Positions 18,373-26,859 of a stretch of 64,000 nucleotides of DNA are shown piece after piece. The DNA lies in NCBI GenBank assembly GCA_014896295.1, contig JADBKR010000002.1, positions 186,001 to 250,000 of the forward strand. The letters run 5' to 3'. Each line of letters opens with the position of its first letter. Positions within the stretch are counted from its first letter, which is position 1. The notes beneath the pieces were generated by a model. It worked only from the letters and a program-made list of their open reading frames with translations, did no database searches and was not told the DNA's origin. A program made the position numbers and the translations under genes. The stretch is from Limnochordaceae bacterium (GTDB lineage Bacteria; Bacillota; Limnochordia; Limnochordales; Geochordaceae).

Positions 18373-18801
18373 TCACACCGGCGCTCGGGAGCGAGCGACG
18401 CTGCGCACGTAGCGGACGATTTCGCCCAGGTCCGACCCGGGCGGGAAGACCCGGCGCACCCCTAAACCCACCAGGTGCTCCGCGTCCTCCGAGGGGATCG
18501 TGCCGCCCACCACCACCGGCACGTCCCCGGCGCCGAGCGCCCGCAGCTTCTCCAGCACCTGCGGGATGAGCGCATTGTGTGCCCCTGACAGGATGCTGAT
18601 CGCCACCACGTCGACGTCTTCGTCCACCGCCGTGCGTGCCAGCTCCTCGGGGGTCCGGAACAACCCCGAGTAGATCACCTCCATCCCCGCATCCCGGAGC
18701 GCACGGGCGATCACCTTGATGCCCCGATCATGCCCGTCCAATCCAACCTTGGCCGCCAGGACGCGGATCGGAAGGGCCTTCGGGCTGGCCGCATCGCTCA
18801 T
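18373..18801 (-). CDS. Acyl-CoA mutase, cobalamin-binding small subunit
   Basis: Adenosylcobalamin-binding subunit of a methylmalonyl-CoA/isobutyryl-CoA type mutase, as a separate 142-aa chain. The base-off His motif is [17 protein letters not shown] (DxHxxG), followed by [15 protein letters not shown] and [20 protein letters not shown] with the GG loop. ATG 18801 overlaps the large-subunit stop (ATGA). Which acyl-CoA is used cannot be told from this subunit. Confidence 0.93.
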   Translation of the reverse strand: MSDAASPKALPIRVLAAKVGLDGHDRGIKVIARALRDAGMEVIYSGLFRTPEELARTAVDEDVDVVAISILSGAHNALIPQVLEKLRALGAGDVPVVVGGTIPSEDAEHLVGLGVRRVFPPGSDLGEIVRYVRSVARSRAPV

Positions 18802-20431
18802 ACGACCGCCTCCTCCACGTAGCTCCCCCAGACACTCTTGAGAGTCTCCGTCATCTCCCCGAGGGTCGCGTACGCCTTGACCGCCTCGAGGATGGCCGGC
18901 ATGGTGTTGTCGTCCCGGCGTGCCGCATCTCGCAGGGCGTCCAGCGCGAGCCGCACCCTGCGGTCGTCCCGGCGGGCCTTCACCTGCTGCAGCTTCTCCA
19001 CCTGGCGCGTCTCGAGCTCGGGGTCGATGCGCAGGATGGGGACGCCCCGGTCCTCCTCCGGCGGGATGGTGTAGCGGTTGACGCCGACCACCACGCGGCG
19101 CCCCTCGGCCACTTCCCGCTGGAAGCGATACGCCGCCTCGGCGATCTCCCGCTGGGGATACCCGCGGCGGATGGCCTCGATCATGCCGCCCATCTCGAAG
19201 ATGCGGTCGATGTACGCCGTGGCCCGCCGCTCCATCTCCGAGGTCAGGGCCTCCACGAAGTAGGAGCCCCCGAGGGGATCGACCACGTTGGCCACGCCGC
19301 TTTCCTCGGCGATCACCTGCTGGGTGCGAAGCGCAAGGCGCGCCGCCTGCTCCGTCGGCAACGCCAGCGCCTCGTCCAGGCTGTTGGTGTGCAGCGACTG
19401 GGTGCCCCCGAGCACCGCGGCCAGGGCCTGCAGCGTCACCCTCACCACGTTGACCTCGGGCTGCTGGGCGGTCAGCGAACAACCGGCCGTTTGGGTATGG
19501 AAGCGAAGCATCCACGATCGGGGGTTGCGGGCGTGGTACCGCTCTTTCATGAAGTGCGCCCACATCCGCCGGGCTGCCCGGAACTTGGCGATCTCCTCGA
19601 AGAAGTCGTTGTGGCTGTTGAAGAAGAAGGAAAGCCTCGGGGCGAACGCATCGACGTCGAGCCCGCGCTCGAGGCACGCCTCGACGTAGGTCAGCCCGTC
19701 CGCCAGGGTGAAGGCGAGTTCCTGGACCGCCGTCGAACCCGCCTCGCGGATGTGGTACCCGCTGATGGAGACGGTGTTCCACCGGGGCATGTGCCGGGTG
19801 GCGAACTCGATGGTGTCCACGACCAGCTTCAGCGACGGCTCCGGTGGGAAGATGAACTCCTTCTGGGCGATGTATTCCTTGAGGATGTCGTTTTGAACGG
19901 TACCGCCGATGTGGGACAGGGGTACCCCCTGCTTCTCCGCTACGGCGACGTACATCGCCATCAGGATGGCCGCCGGCCCGTTGACGGTCATGGAGGTGGT
20001 CACCTGGTCGAGGGGAATGCCCTCGAATATGCGCTCCATGTCCGCCAGGGTGTCGACCGCCACCCCCTCCGCCCGACCTCGCCCCGGGCCCTCGGGTGGT
20101 CCGAGTCGTAACCCAGGAGGGTGGGCAGGTCGAAGGCCACCGAAAGCCCCGTCTGCCCGTTTTCCAGGAGATAGTGGAAGCGGCGGTTGGTCTCCTCGGC
20201 CGTGCCGTACCCGGCGAACTGGCGCATGGTCCACCGGCGGCCCCGGTACATGTCCGCGTGGATCCCCCGGGTGAACGGGTACTGGCCGGGGTCGCCCAGA
20301 TCCCGGGAATAATCCAGGTCCTCCACGTCGCGCGGCGTGTACACCTGCTTCAACGGGATCCAGGAGAGCGTGGCGAAGCTGCCGGCGCGCTCTTGCTGGT
20401 CCTCCCGATGCTCGGAAGCGTCGGCCCTCAT
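18798..20431 (-). pseudogene. Methylmalonyl-CoA mutase-type large subunit, interrupted by a one-base frameshift
   Basis: TIM-barrel catalytic subunit of a split B12-dependent mutase (methylmalonyl-CoA to succinyl-CoA or a near relative). From ATG 20431 the frame reads [20 protein letters not shown], then [36 protein letters not shown] and [19 protein letters not shown], then breaks. The neighbouring frame continues with [20 protein letters not shown] and runs to 18798 through [19 protein letters not shown] and [19 protein letters not shown]. One extra G in the GGGGG run (plus-strand C 20063-20067) fuses both into a 544-aa protein (GEVGRRGVAVDTL), the normal length. The rest is intact, so a consensus error is more likely than decay. 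No meaB/argK or epimerase gene is nearby. Confidence 0.92.
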
Positions 20432-20497
20432 GCTCCTCTCAACTCCCCTCCCTGCGGTGGAAGCGCCCGCCAGCCGGCGCGCCTGCCCCTGCTCACA

Positions 20498-20524
20498 GGG
20501 GTACGCCCCGGAGGGCGCTACCCC
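20498..20524. promoter_or_regulatory. Stable hairpin in the mutase/udk intergenic region
   Basis: GGGGTACGCCC (20498-20508) pairs with GGGCG-TACCCC (20513-20524) around a 4-nt loop with one bulged C on the plus strand. On the minus strand it lies in the mutase leader about 65-95 nt before the start. No B12-box (GCCACTG) or other known riboswitch core was found near it, so a cobalamin riboswitch is not supported. Confidence 0.4.
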
Positions 20525-20630
20525 CTCCACGTGGTGATACGTCCCATCGCGATTTAAGGTATACCGATTTCGCCGGAAGGGGCCAGAGCCCGTCCGTGGT
20601 AGACTGCCTGGGTGAGGAGGTGCAGGAGCC

Positions 20631-21284
20631 CTGCCACGTCCCGTCTTCATCGGCATCGCCGGCGGCACCGGTTCGGGCAAGACCACCGTGGCGCGCGCCA
20701 TCCTGGCCCGGGTGCCCAGGGCGCGGGCCGTGCTCCTCGAGCAGGACGCCTACTACAAGGATCAGAGCCATCTCCCCCTGGACGAGCGGCGGCGCGTCAA
20801 CTACGACCATCCTGCAGCCTTCGACACGGACCTGCTGGTGGCCCACCTGGACGAGCTGGCGGCAGGCCGGCCCATCGAGAAGCCCCTCTACGACTTCACC
20901 ACGTATACCCGGACGGGAGCCACCGTCCGGGTCGCACCGGCGGATATCGTCATCGTCGAAGGGATCCTGGTGCTGGAGGATGCCCGGGTGCGGGAGCGGC
21001 TCGACATCAAGCTCTTCGTCGACACCGACGCCGACGTCCGGGTCTTGCGCCGCTTGCTGCGGGACATCCAGGAGAGAGGCCGCACCCTCGAGTCGGTGGT
21101 GAGCCAGTACCTGGAGACGGTGAGACCCATGCACCTGCAATTCGTCGAGCCCACCCGCCGGTACGCCGACCTCATCATTCCCGAGGGCGGGCTCAATGAG
21201 GTGGCCATCGACGTCCTGGTCAGCAAGGTGCAGGCGGTCCTGGCCCAGCGGAGGCAACACAACGTATCCACCGTGGGTTCTTGA
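20631..21284 (+). CDS. udk: Uridine kinase, probable CTG start
   Basis: Phosphorylates uridine and cytidine in pyrimidine salvage. 217 aa, the normal size. The P-loop GGTGSGKT is at residues 11-18, then [34 protein letters not shown], and [20 protein letters not shown] follow, all standard Udk motifs. The P-loop lies upstream of the first ATG/GTG/TTG in frame (20688). An in-frame stop at 20613-20615 leaves only a few codons, none a usual start. CTG 20631 sits 9 nt after GGAGGT (20616-20621) and is the only reasonable initiator. The promoter of the next gene overlaps its stop. Confidence 0.92.
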   Translation: MPRPVFIGIAGGTGSGKTTVARAILARVPRARAVLLEQDAYYKDQSHLPLDERRRVNYDHPAAFDTDLLVAHLDELAAGRPIEKPLYDFTTYTRTGATVRVAPADIVIVEGILVLEDARVRERLDIKLFVDTDADVRVLRRLLRDIQERGRTLESVVSQYLETVRPMHLQFVEPTRRYADLIIPEGGLNEVAIDVLVSKVQAVLAQRRQHNVSTVGS

Positions 21285-21310
21285 CTAGGGGGGACCGGCC
21301 TGGCTATCCT
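21281..21310 (+). promoter_or_regulatory. Promoter for superoxide dismutase
   Basis: TTGACT (21281-21286), an 18-bp spacer and TATCCT (21305-21310), about 57 nt before the sod start. The -35 box overlaps the udk stop codon. Confidence 0.55.
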
Positions 21311-21366
21311 ATCCTGTGCTTCGCAACGACTAGCCACGGTCAAACCTTCGGGAGGAGCGGATAGCT

Positions 21367-21969
21367 TTGGCCGATCAAGTGGTTGCCAGGACCTTTCCGT
21401 CCATCCGCCAGCTGGACGGCATCTCCGAGCGGACGATGACGGAGCATTACAAGCTCTACCAGGGCTACGTCAACAAGTACAACGAGATCATGAAGCGGAT
21501 CGCGGAGCTGACCGACGACGACTACAAGGCTGCCAACCAGACGTACAGCCTCATCCGTGCGCTCAAGGTGGATCTCACCTTCGCCATCGGGGGCATGAAG
21601 AACCACGAGCTGTACTTCGACATCCTGGGCGGCACCGGCGGCAAGCCGAGCGGCGCGCTCTTGCAGCAGATCGAGAAGGACTTCGGCAGCTACGAGCGCT
21701 GGGCCGCCGACCTGAAGGCGACGGGGCTCGCCGCGCGGGGCTGGGTCTGGCTGGCGTGGGATCACGATCGCAAGTACCTGTTCAACTACATCGGCGACGC
21801 GCAAAACACCTTCCCCGTGTGGAACGCCACGCCGATCCTCGGTCTGGACACGTACGAGCACGCCTACTACATTGACTACGGCACCAACCGTGGCGCCTAC
21901 ATCGACGCCTACTTCCGCAACCTGGACTGGTCCAAGGTCGAGAGCCGCTTCAACGCCCTGCCCCGCTGA
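21367..21969 (+). CDS. sodA: Superoxide dismutase (Fe/Mn family)
   Basis: Dismutates superoxide in the cytoplasm. 200 aa from TTG 21367, behind GGGAGGAG. The four metal ligands of the family are at His27 (TEHYKLYQGYVNKYN), His80 (GGMKNHELYFDIL), Asp161 and His165 (LGLDTYEHAYYIDYG). The Trp that usually follows the Asp (DVWEHAYY) is Tyr163 here. GWVWLAWDHDRKYLFNYI corresponds to the GSGWxWL region but lacks GSG, with ARGWVW instead. Metal choice (Fe, Mn or cambialistic) is not decidable by eye. Own promoter at 21281 and terminator at 21999. Confidence 0.93.
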   Translation: MADQVVARTFPSIRQLDGISERTMTEHYKLYQGYVNKYNEIMKRIAELTDDDYKAANQTYSLIRALKVDLTFAIGGMKNHELYFDILGGTGGKPSGALLQQIEKDFGSYERWAADLKATGLAARGWVWLAWDHDRKYLFNYIGDAQNTFPVWNATPILGLDTYEHAYYIDYGTNRGAYIDAYFRNLDWSKVESRFNALPR

Positions 21970-21998
21970 GGCAGACGCAGGACAGGGATAGGCAATGT

Positions 21999-22037
21999 GA
22001 AAAGGGCTGCCCGGACAAGAAGCCGGCAGCTCTTTTC
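21999..22037 (+). terminator. Terminator after sodA
   Basis: GAAAAGGGCTGCC (21999-22011) pairs with GGCAGCTCTTTTC (22025-22037), a 13-bp stem with one G-U pair and a 13-nt loop. The 3' arm carries CTTTT, which would supply the U-rich end. It is 30 nt after the sod stop. Confidence 0.75.
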
Positions 22038-22091
22038 GCGCCGTTCCCCGGGATTGCACGTCTCGTCTCGTGCGGGCGTGCAAGCGTGGTG

Positions 22092-22118
22092 TTGTAACCG
22101 TTTGCTCCCTCGTATACT
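22092..22118 (+). promoter_or_regulatory. Promoter for the LysM/M23 hydrolase, followed by a long leader
   Basis: TTGTAA (22092-22097), a 15-bp spacer and TATACT (22113-22118). The -10 is near-consensus while the spacer is short. The distance to the start at 22335 gives a leader of about 210 nt. That leader contains a hairpin AGGGCA-(6)-TGCCCT near 22258-22276. I could not match it to a known riboswitch. Confidence 0.5.
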
Positions 22119-22334
22119 CTTCGGCAAGAAGCCACGGTGGCGGGGCGGGGCCCCATCTTTCCGGATTTCACCAGTTTCTGTCTGGAAGGAGACTGGGAGC
22201 GCCACGTGGAAGGCCCTCCCGCTCCCGGTACCGCCCGGCGAATCGGCCGCACTCTGGCAGGGCATACTGGTGCCCTGGCACGGTTTTGCCACGAGGGTCC
22301 TGGGCTGTTGGTCCTTGGGGAGGGCGTTCGAGAC

Positions 22335-23495
22335 GTGGGTACATATGGCCAGGCGGCCGGCCGGCCGCTGCATCGGGAGACGACCCGCCGCCGTCTTCGG
22401 GGTTCCATGGGATGGATGGGTCTGGCGGCGATGCTCGCAGGGCTTGCGGTGGGAGTCTGGCTGGGCGGTCGCGCCACGGGGCCCCTGGCCGCTCGGGCCG
22501 CAACGCCGGCCGTGCTCTCCCTCAAGCCTCAGCAGTACCCTCCGTGGCTGCGCACGCTCGCCCAAAGCCCGCCGGCCGCCGGCCGGCAAGGCACAGCCGT
22601 GCTGGCGCTGCAGCGGCTCCTGTTCAGCCTGGGCTACGACCTGAGCCTCGATGGGATCTTTGGGAGCGGGACGCGCCAGGCGCTGGCGCGCTTTCAACGC
22701 CAGCATGGCCTGCCTGCCACGGGCCGAGCCGATCGGGCCACCGTTTCGCGGCTCGTCCAGGTCACCTGGTGGTATCCGGTCAAGTACGGTGACACGTTGA
22801 GCGGCATCGCTTCGCTGTACGGCACCGACGTCCGTACGCTCCAGGCCCTCAACGGGCTGTCCGGGGCGACGATCCGGGCCGGGATGCGGCTGCTGGTGCC
22901 CCGTGCCGGCATCGGCGGCACCGTGAGCGAGTGGGGACGCTACGTCGTACAGCGCGGGGACACCCTCTGGGAGGTGGCGCGCCGGTTTCAGGTTTCCCCG
23001 TCCGACCTGCAGCGCGCCAACGGCCTGCTGGACGCGCGGAGCCTGAGGCCGGGCCAGCACCTGTGGCTGCCGGCCGATCGCCGGCCGGCCGACGAGGGCA
23101 GCCGGTATCTCCTCTGGCCCGTGCAGGGGCCGGTCACCTCGAGCTTCGGCTGGCGGAGTTCCCCGTTCGGCAGCGGCGAGAGGGAGTTCCACGAGGGGGT
23201 CGACATCGCGGTCCCCGTGGGCACGCCGGTGCGGGCCGCTGCGTCCGGCGTGGTCATCCAGGCCGGGTGGATGGGCGGCTTCGGGTACGGCGTGGTCATC
23301 GACCATGGCGGCGGGCTTCAGACCCTGTACGGGCACAACCGCCGGCTGGCCGTCCGGGTCGGGCAGAAGGTGCGGCGGGGCCAGGTCATCTCCTGGTCCG
23401 GCTCGACCGGGCGTTCGACGGGGCCCCATCTCGACTTCCGGATCAAGAAGGACGGGAGGACCATCGATCCCCTCACCATGCTCCCGCCCCGCTGA
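22335..23495 (+). CDS. Cell-wall hydrolase: PG-binding domain, two LysM repeats, M23 peptidase
   Basis: Envelope peptidoglycan endopeptidase. About 386 aa. A basic N-terminus precedes a membrane anchor (MGLAAMLAGLAVGVWLGG). Next come a PG_binding_1 domain (VLALQRLLFSLGYDLSLDGI, RQALARFQRQHGLPATG), LysM 1 (YPVKYGDTLSGIASLYGTDV), LysM 2 (YVVQRGDTLWEVARRFQVSP) and M23 LytM. The M23 zinc site is FHEGVDIAVPVGTPV (HxxxD) with GPHLDFRI (HxD-like HLDF) and LYGHNRRL. GTG 22335 is chosen because GGGGAGGG precedes it by 10 nt; ATG 22407 just before the anchor is the alternative. The order and content are typical of Bacillota sporulation or growth hydrolases. Confidence 0.9.
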   Translation: MGTYGQAAGRPLHRETTRRRLRGSMGWMGLAAMLAGLAVGVWLGGRATGPLAARAATPAVLSLKPQQYPPWLRTLAQSPPAAGRQGTAVLALQRLLFSLGYDLSLDGIFGSGTRQALARFQRQHGLPATGRADRATVSRLVQVTWWYPVKYGDTLSGIASLYGTDVRTLQALNGLSGATIRAGMRLLVPRAGIGGTVSEWGRYVVQRGDTLWEVARRFQVSPSDLQRANGLLDARSLRPGQHLWLPADRRPADEGSRYLLWPVQGPVTSSFGWRSSPFGSGEREFHEGVDIAVPVGTPVRAAASGVVIQAGWMGGFGYGVVIDHGGGLQTLYGHNRRLAVRVGQKVRRGQVISWSGSTGRSTGPHLDFRIKKDGRTIDPLTMLPPR

Positions 23496-23540
23496 GGGGG
23501 CTCGCACCGTGAAGGTTCACATAGTTGCTCTCGTTCATAA

Positions 23541-23570
23541 TTGACATGGCTAAGTAACCTCGCGTATACT
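23541..23570 (+). promoter_or_regulatory. Near-consensus SigmaA promoter for the FTR1 gene
   Basis: TTGACA (23541-23546), an 18-bp spacer and TATACT (23565-23570). AT-rich sequence around it (GTTCATAATTGACATGGCTAAG) stands out from the GC-rich surroundings and could hold an iron-regulator site, but no clean Fur or DtxR box is evident. Confidence 0.7.
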
Positions 23571-23640
23571 GGCGGCGGCAAACCCATGGGGCGCCCGTAA
23601 GGCGCTGGCTGCCCGGGTGCCCGCGAGAGGGGTCCAGCTT

Positions 23641-24477
23641 GTGGGAGCCGCAGCCCTGATCATGCTCCGCGAGGGTCTCGAGGCTTCGCTCGTCGTCGCC
23701 ATCCTCCTCGGATATCTGCATAAAGTGGGCCAGCCCCGCTCGTCCCGCTACGTGTGGCTCGGCGTGGCAGGCGCCGTGGCGGCGAGCCTGGCGCTGGCCC
23801 AGTTGTTCTCCCGGTTCGCCGGCGGCTTCGAAGGGCGGGCAGAGCAGCTCTTCGAAGGCGCGGTGATGCTGCTCGCCACCGGCGTGTTGACGTCCATGAT
23901 CCTCTGGATGCAGGGGCAGGCGCGCCACCTGCGGGGGCGCCTCGAGGCACGCGTCGACCGGGCGCTCTCCAGCGGGCAGCTGTTGGGTCTGGCATCGCTT
24001 GCCTTCGTGGCTGTTACTCGCGAGGGCGTGGAGAGCGTGCTCTTCCTGGGCGCCGTCTTCTTCCTCCAGCCGGATCCGACCGCGATGGCCGGTGCACTGG
24101 TGGGCCTCGCGGCGGCGGTGGCCATCGCGTACGCGATGGTGCGGGCCTCCTTGCGGCTCAATCTGCAGAAGTTCTTCTTCTTCACCGGCGCCCTCCTGGT
24201 CGCGCTCGGCGCCGGGCTGCTGGCAGGCGGCGTGCACGAGCTGCAGGAGGCCGCGATCCTGCCGGTCTTCGTCGAGCACGTGTGGGACATGAGCGCCGTG
24301 TTGCCGGAGCAGAGCGTACCCGGCCAGTTGCTCAAAGCGCTGTTCGGCTACAACGCGGATCCGTCGCTGCTCGAGGTGCTCGGCTGGCTTGCTTACGTGG
24401 GCACGGTGGGCGCCCGCTACTTCGGAGCCACCCGGGTGCGGCCGGCCGTCTCCCCGGCACCCCCTGCGGCCGCCTGA
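23641..24477 (+). CDS. FTR1-family iron permease (EfeU-like)
   Basis: Membrane permease for ferric or ferrous iron. 278 aa with seven predicted membrane helices. The two signature motifs are LREGLEASLVVAIL (REGLE, residues 10-14) and VTREGVESVLFLGAVFF (REGVE, about 127-131). GTG 23641 gives the normal short N-terminus ahead of the first motif and follows GAGAGGGG by 8 nt; the GTG at 23617 is less likely. No EfeO or EfeB partner is adjacent. The 3' end overlaps the convergent aminotransferase gene by 61 nt. Confidence 0.9.
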   Translation: MGAAALIMLREGLEASLVVAILLGYLHKVGQPRSSRYVWLGVAGAVAASLALAQLFSRFAGGFEGRAEQLFEGAVMLLATGVLTSMILWMQGQARHLRGRLEARVDRALSSGQLLGLASLAFVAVTREGVESVLFLGAVFFLQPDPTAMAGALVGLAAAVAIAYAMVRASLRLNLQKFFFFTGALLVALGAGLLAGGVHELQEAAILPVFVEHVWDMSAVLPEQSVPGQLLKALFGYNADPSLLEVLGWLAYVGTVGARYFGATRVRPAVSPAPPAAA

Positions 24478-25640
24478 GCGCCTTGGAGGAAGCCGTGGAT
24501 CCGGTCGATGGCCTCCTCGATGGCGGCCACCGGCGCCGCATACGAAAAACGCAGATGGCCTTCCGCCCTCGGCCCGAAGTCGATGCCGGGAGTGAGCGCC
24601 ACGCCGGCGTGGTCGAGGAGCTGGACCGCGAAGCGTCGAGAGTCGGTCGCCACCGAGCGCACGTCGGCCAGGACGTAGAAGGCGCCTTCCGGCCTCCCCG
24701 CCACGGGCCACCCCAGGCGCTCCAGCCCGGCGAGCAGGGTCCTGCGCCTCCTGCGGAGCTCCTCCGCCATGGCCCGGGTGTGACCCTCGCCCTGCTCCAA
24801 GGCTACGATCCCGGCCTCCTGGGCCGCAGCCGGGGCGCACACCATCAGGTTTTGCTGGAGCTTCATCAGGGGCCACGCCAGCTCCTCGGGCACCACGCAC
24901 CAGCCGAGCCGCCATCCGGTCATGGCGAACCGCTTGGAAAACCCGTCGACCACGATGGCGTGGGGGTCGAACCGGAGCGCGGTGGGTTCGACCGGTCGAT
25001 CCGAGAGGCCGTGGTAGATCTCGTCCGAGATGAGCCACAGGCCTTTTTCGGCTGCCCAAGCCGTAAGCTGCCGGAGTTCGTCCGGGTGGTACACGACCCC
25101 GGTAGGGTTGGCGGGCGAGTTGACGATGAGCGCTTTCGTGCGGTTCGTCACGGCTCGCTCCAGGGCCTCGACGCTCAGCCGGTAACCGAACGCCTCGCCC
25201 GCGTCCACCTGCACGGGTACGCCGCCCGCCGCCCGGACGTAATTGGGATAGCATGAATAGCCAGGGTCAGGCACCAGCACCTCGTCGCCCGGGTCGAGGA
25301 TGGCCAGCGCCAGCATCGTCAGCAGCGGTGAGCTACCGGATCCCACCACGATTCGCTCCGGGGAGACCTCCACGCCGTGGAGCGTGAAGTACCGGCGGGC
25401 GATGGCCTCCCGCAGGCGAGGGATCCCGAGAGCCTCGGTGTAGTGGGTCCGGCCCTCGGCCAGGGCCCGGCGCCCTGCCTCGACGACGTCGGGAGGGCTC
25501 GGGAAGTCGGGGTCCCCGACCTCGAGATGGATGATCGAGCGGCCCTGCTCTTCGAGGCGGCGAGCCCGGGCCAGGACGTCCATGGCCAGGAAGGGCGGGA
25601 TCTCCTCGGCTCGACGGGACAGTCCGAAACCTCGACGCAT
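24417..25640 (-). CDS. PLP-dependent aminotransferase, class I/II (AspC/DapC-like)
   Basis: Fold type I aminotransferase, 407 aa from ATG 25640. The N-terminus IPPFLAMDVLARARRLEEQG with HLEVGDPDFPSPPDVV is typical of the aspartate/alanine/aromatic class. GSGSSPLLTMLALAIL, NSPANPTGVVYHPDEL, LISDEIYHGL and the PLP lysine in VDGFSKRFAMTGWRLGW follow, and the Arg motif is GHLRFSYAAP. Substrate cannot be assigned. The C-terminal 25 residues (Ala/Gly-rich) lie within the overlap with the FTR1 gene. Confidence 0.92.
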   Translation of the reverse strand: MRRGFGLSRRAEEIPPFLAMDVLARARRLEEQGRSIIHLEVGDPDFPSPPDVVEAGRRALAEGRTHYTEALGIPRLREAIARRYFTLHGVEVSPERIVVGSGSSPLLTMLALAILDPGDEVLVPDPGYSCYPNYVRAAGGVPVQVDAGEAFGYRLSVEALERAVTNRTKALIVNSPANPTGVVYHPDELRQLTAWAAEKGLWLISDEIYHGLSDRPVEPTALRFDPHAIVVDGFSKRFAMTGWRLGWCVVPEELAWPLMKLQQNLMVCAPAAAQEAGIVALEQGEGHTRAMAEELRRRRRTLLAGLERLGWPVAGRPEGAFYVLADVRSVATDSRRFAVQLLDHAGVALTPGIDFGPRAEGHLRFSYAAPVAAIEEAIDRIHGFLQGAQAAAGGAGETAGRTRVAPK

Positions 25641-25689
25641 GACGGTCGCGCTCCCCCTCGCCCCTGCCGGATTGCCGGCGGGCATTCTC

Positions 25690-26826
25690 CTACGTGCCGC
25701 ACGACTCCTGCATCGCAGAGGCGGGCGCCAGGGGGCGTACCTGGTCAGGGGCCGGCAACTTGCGGTGAAACGCCCGGAAGACCGGCACGAGCCGCCTCAC
25801 CCAGGGTTCCTCCTCCTTCAGCCGATCGAGGAGCGACCGCAGGTGGGACGCCTTGGGGTCGGTCAGGTAGAGCGCCGGCAGGCCGCTGACCACCAGCCGG
25901 TGCCAGGCCGGCATGCCCGGGGCGCCGGAGAAGGCCACCGAGCGCCGGAAGACGGCCGCCAGGCGCTGCTCGAGGCGGAGAGGTCCGGGGTAACAGGCGG
26001 CAAAGTTGAGCTCGCGCACCAGAGCGTCCTCGCGGAGGTCGATCGCGTAGTCCAGCAAGATGTGCAGAGCTGCCACGTGGGGAAAGTAGGCGGCCCGGAT
26101 GCGGTCCAACAGATGCCCGTCCGCCCGGCGGGCTCCCGCTGCTACCAGCGCAAAGATGCCAAGGGTCGACCCGGCCGCGGCCGCCACCTCCCACCAGGCA
26201 TAGTCTCGTACGGCAAGCCTCTCGGCCCAGTGGGTCATCGACGCCCGCCGGCGGCCGGCCGGGCCGTGCTTGCGGGACTGCATCTGCGCGTACAGGCGGG
26301 CAAGCTGCCGGGCCCTGGCGAGCGCCTCTCGCATCGGCGCCCGGCCGGGGCCGGACCCTGCCAGCGCGTCGAGTGCGCGGCGGCATTCGCGCACCAGTTC
26401 CTGCAGGTACCCGCCATCCCCGGGGTCCGGCAGGGGCAGCGGCGGTCCATCGCCCGGCAGGTACAACGCGACGACCATGGCCTGGTGCAGGCGGCGGCGG
26501 CGCCGCCCGTCGAGAGGGCGGCTGCGGTCGCACAGGCTGTCCAGGTAGTCGCTGATCGTCTGGTACGCCACGACGAACCGGACCATCGTACCCGTCGCCA
26601 CGGCCGGGACGGCGGCACCGAATGTGGCCGCCCCCAGGCTGTGGAACGCCTTGTGGTCGATGCTGCCCAGGGCCTGGCGACGCAGTTCGGGGTCGGGGAT
26701 GCACTGGGCCCGTACCCGCCACCGGGCGAGGGCCCGGCTTCCCAGGAAGGCGGCGCAGGCCATGCAGGCGAGCCAGGCGCCGTCCTCCAGCTCTCCCCAT
26801 ATCCGGCGGTGAGCGGAACGGCTCAT
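25690..26826 (-). CDS. ytpB: YtpB-like tetraprenyl-beta-curcumene synthase (DUF2600)
   Basis: Large-terpene (sesterterpene/sesquarterpene) synthase family of Bacillota, which cyclises C25-C35 polyprenyl diphosphates. 378 aa, near the B. subtilis YtpB size. The diagnostic Asp-rich motif is AYQTISDYLDSLCDRS (about residues 88-101) and the second is LHILLDYAIDLREDALVREL. The N-terminus has a hydrophobic WLACMACAAFLGSRALARW. The gene lies beside an aminotransferase, and no prenyltransferase is visible in the window. The start is close to the alien block, but the N-terminus looks bacterial and complete. Confidence 0.87.
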   Translation of the reverse strand: MSRSAHRRIWGELEDGAWLACMACAAFLGSRALARWRVRAQCIPDPELRRQALGSIDHKAFHSLGAATFGAAVPAVATGTMVRFVVAYQTISDYLDSLCDRSRPLDGRRRRRLHQAMVVALYLPGDGPPLPLPDPGDGGYLQELVRECRRALDALAGSGPGRAPMREALARARQLARLYAQMQSRKHGPAGRRRASMTHWAERLAVRDYAWWEVAAAAGSTLGIFALVAAGARRADGHLLDRIRAAYFPHVAALHILLDYAIDLREDALVRELNFAACYPGPLRLEQRLAAVFRRSVAFSGAPGMPAWHRLVVSGLPALYLTDPKASHLRSLLDRLKEEEPWVRRLVPVFRAFHRKLPAPDQVRPLAPASAMQESCGT

Positions 26827-26859
26827 CCGGCACCATCCGAGAAGGATTTCGAAGGCGCG

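Noticed and set aside
20433..20560. Cobalamin riboswitch before the mutase
   Set aside because: A stable hairpin is present but no B12-box or conserved core.
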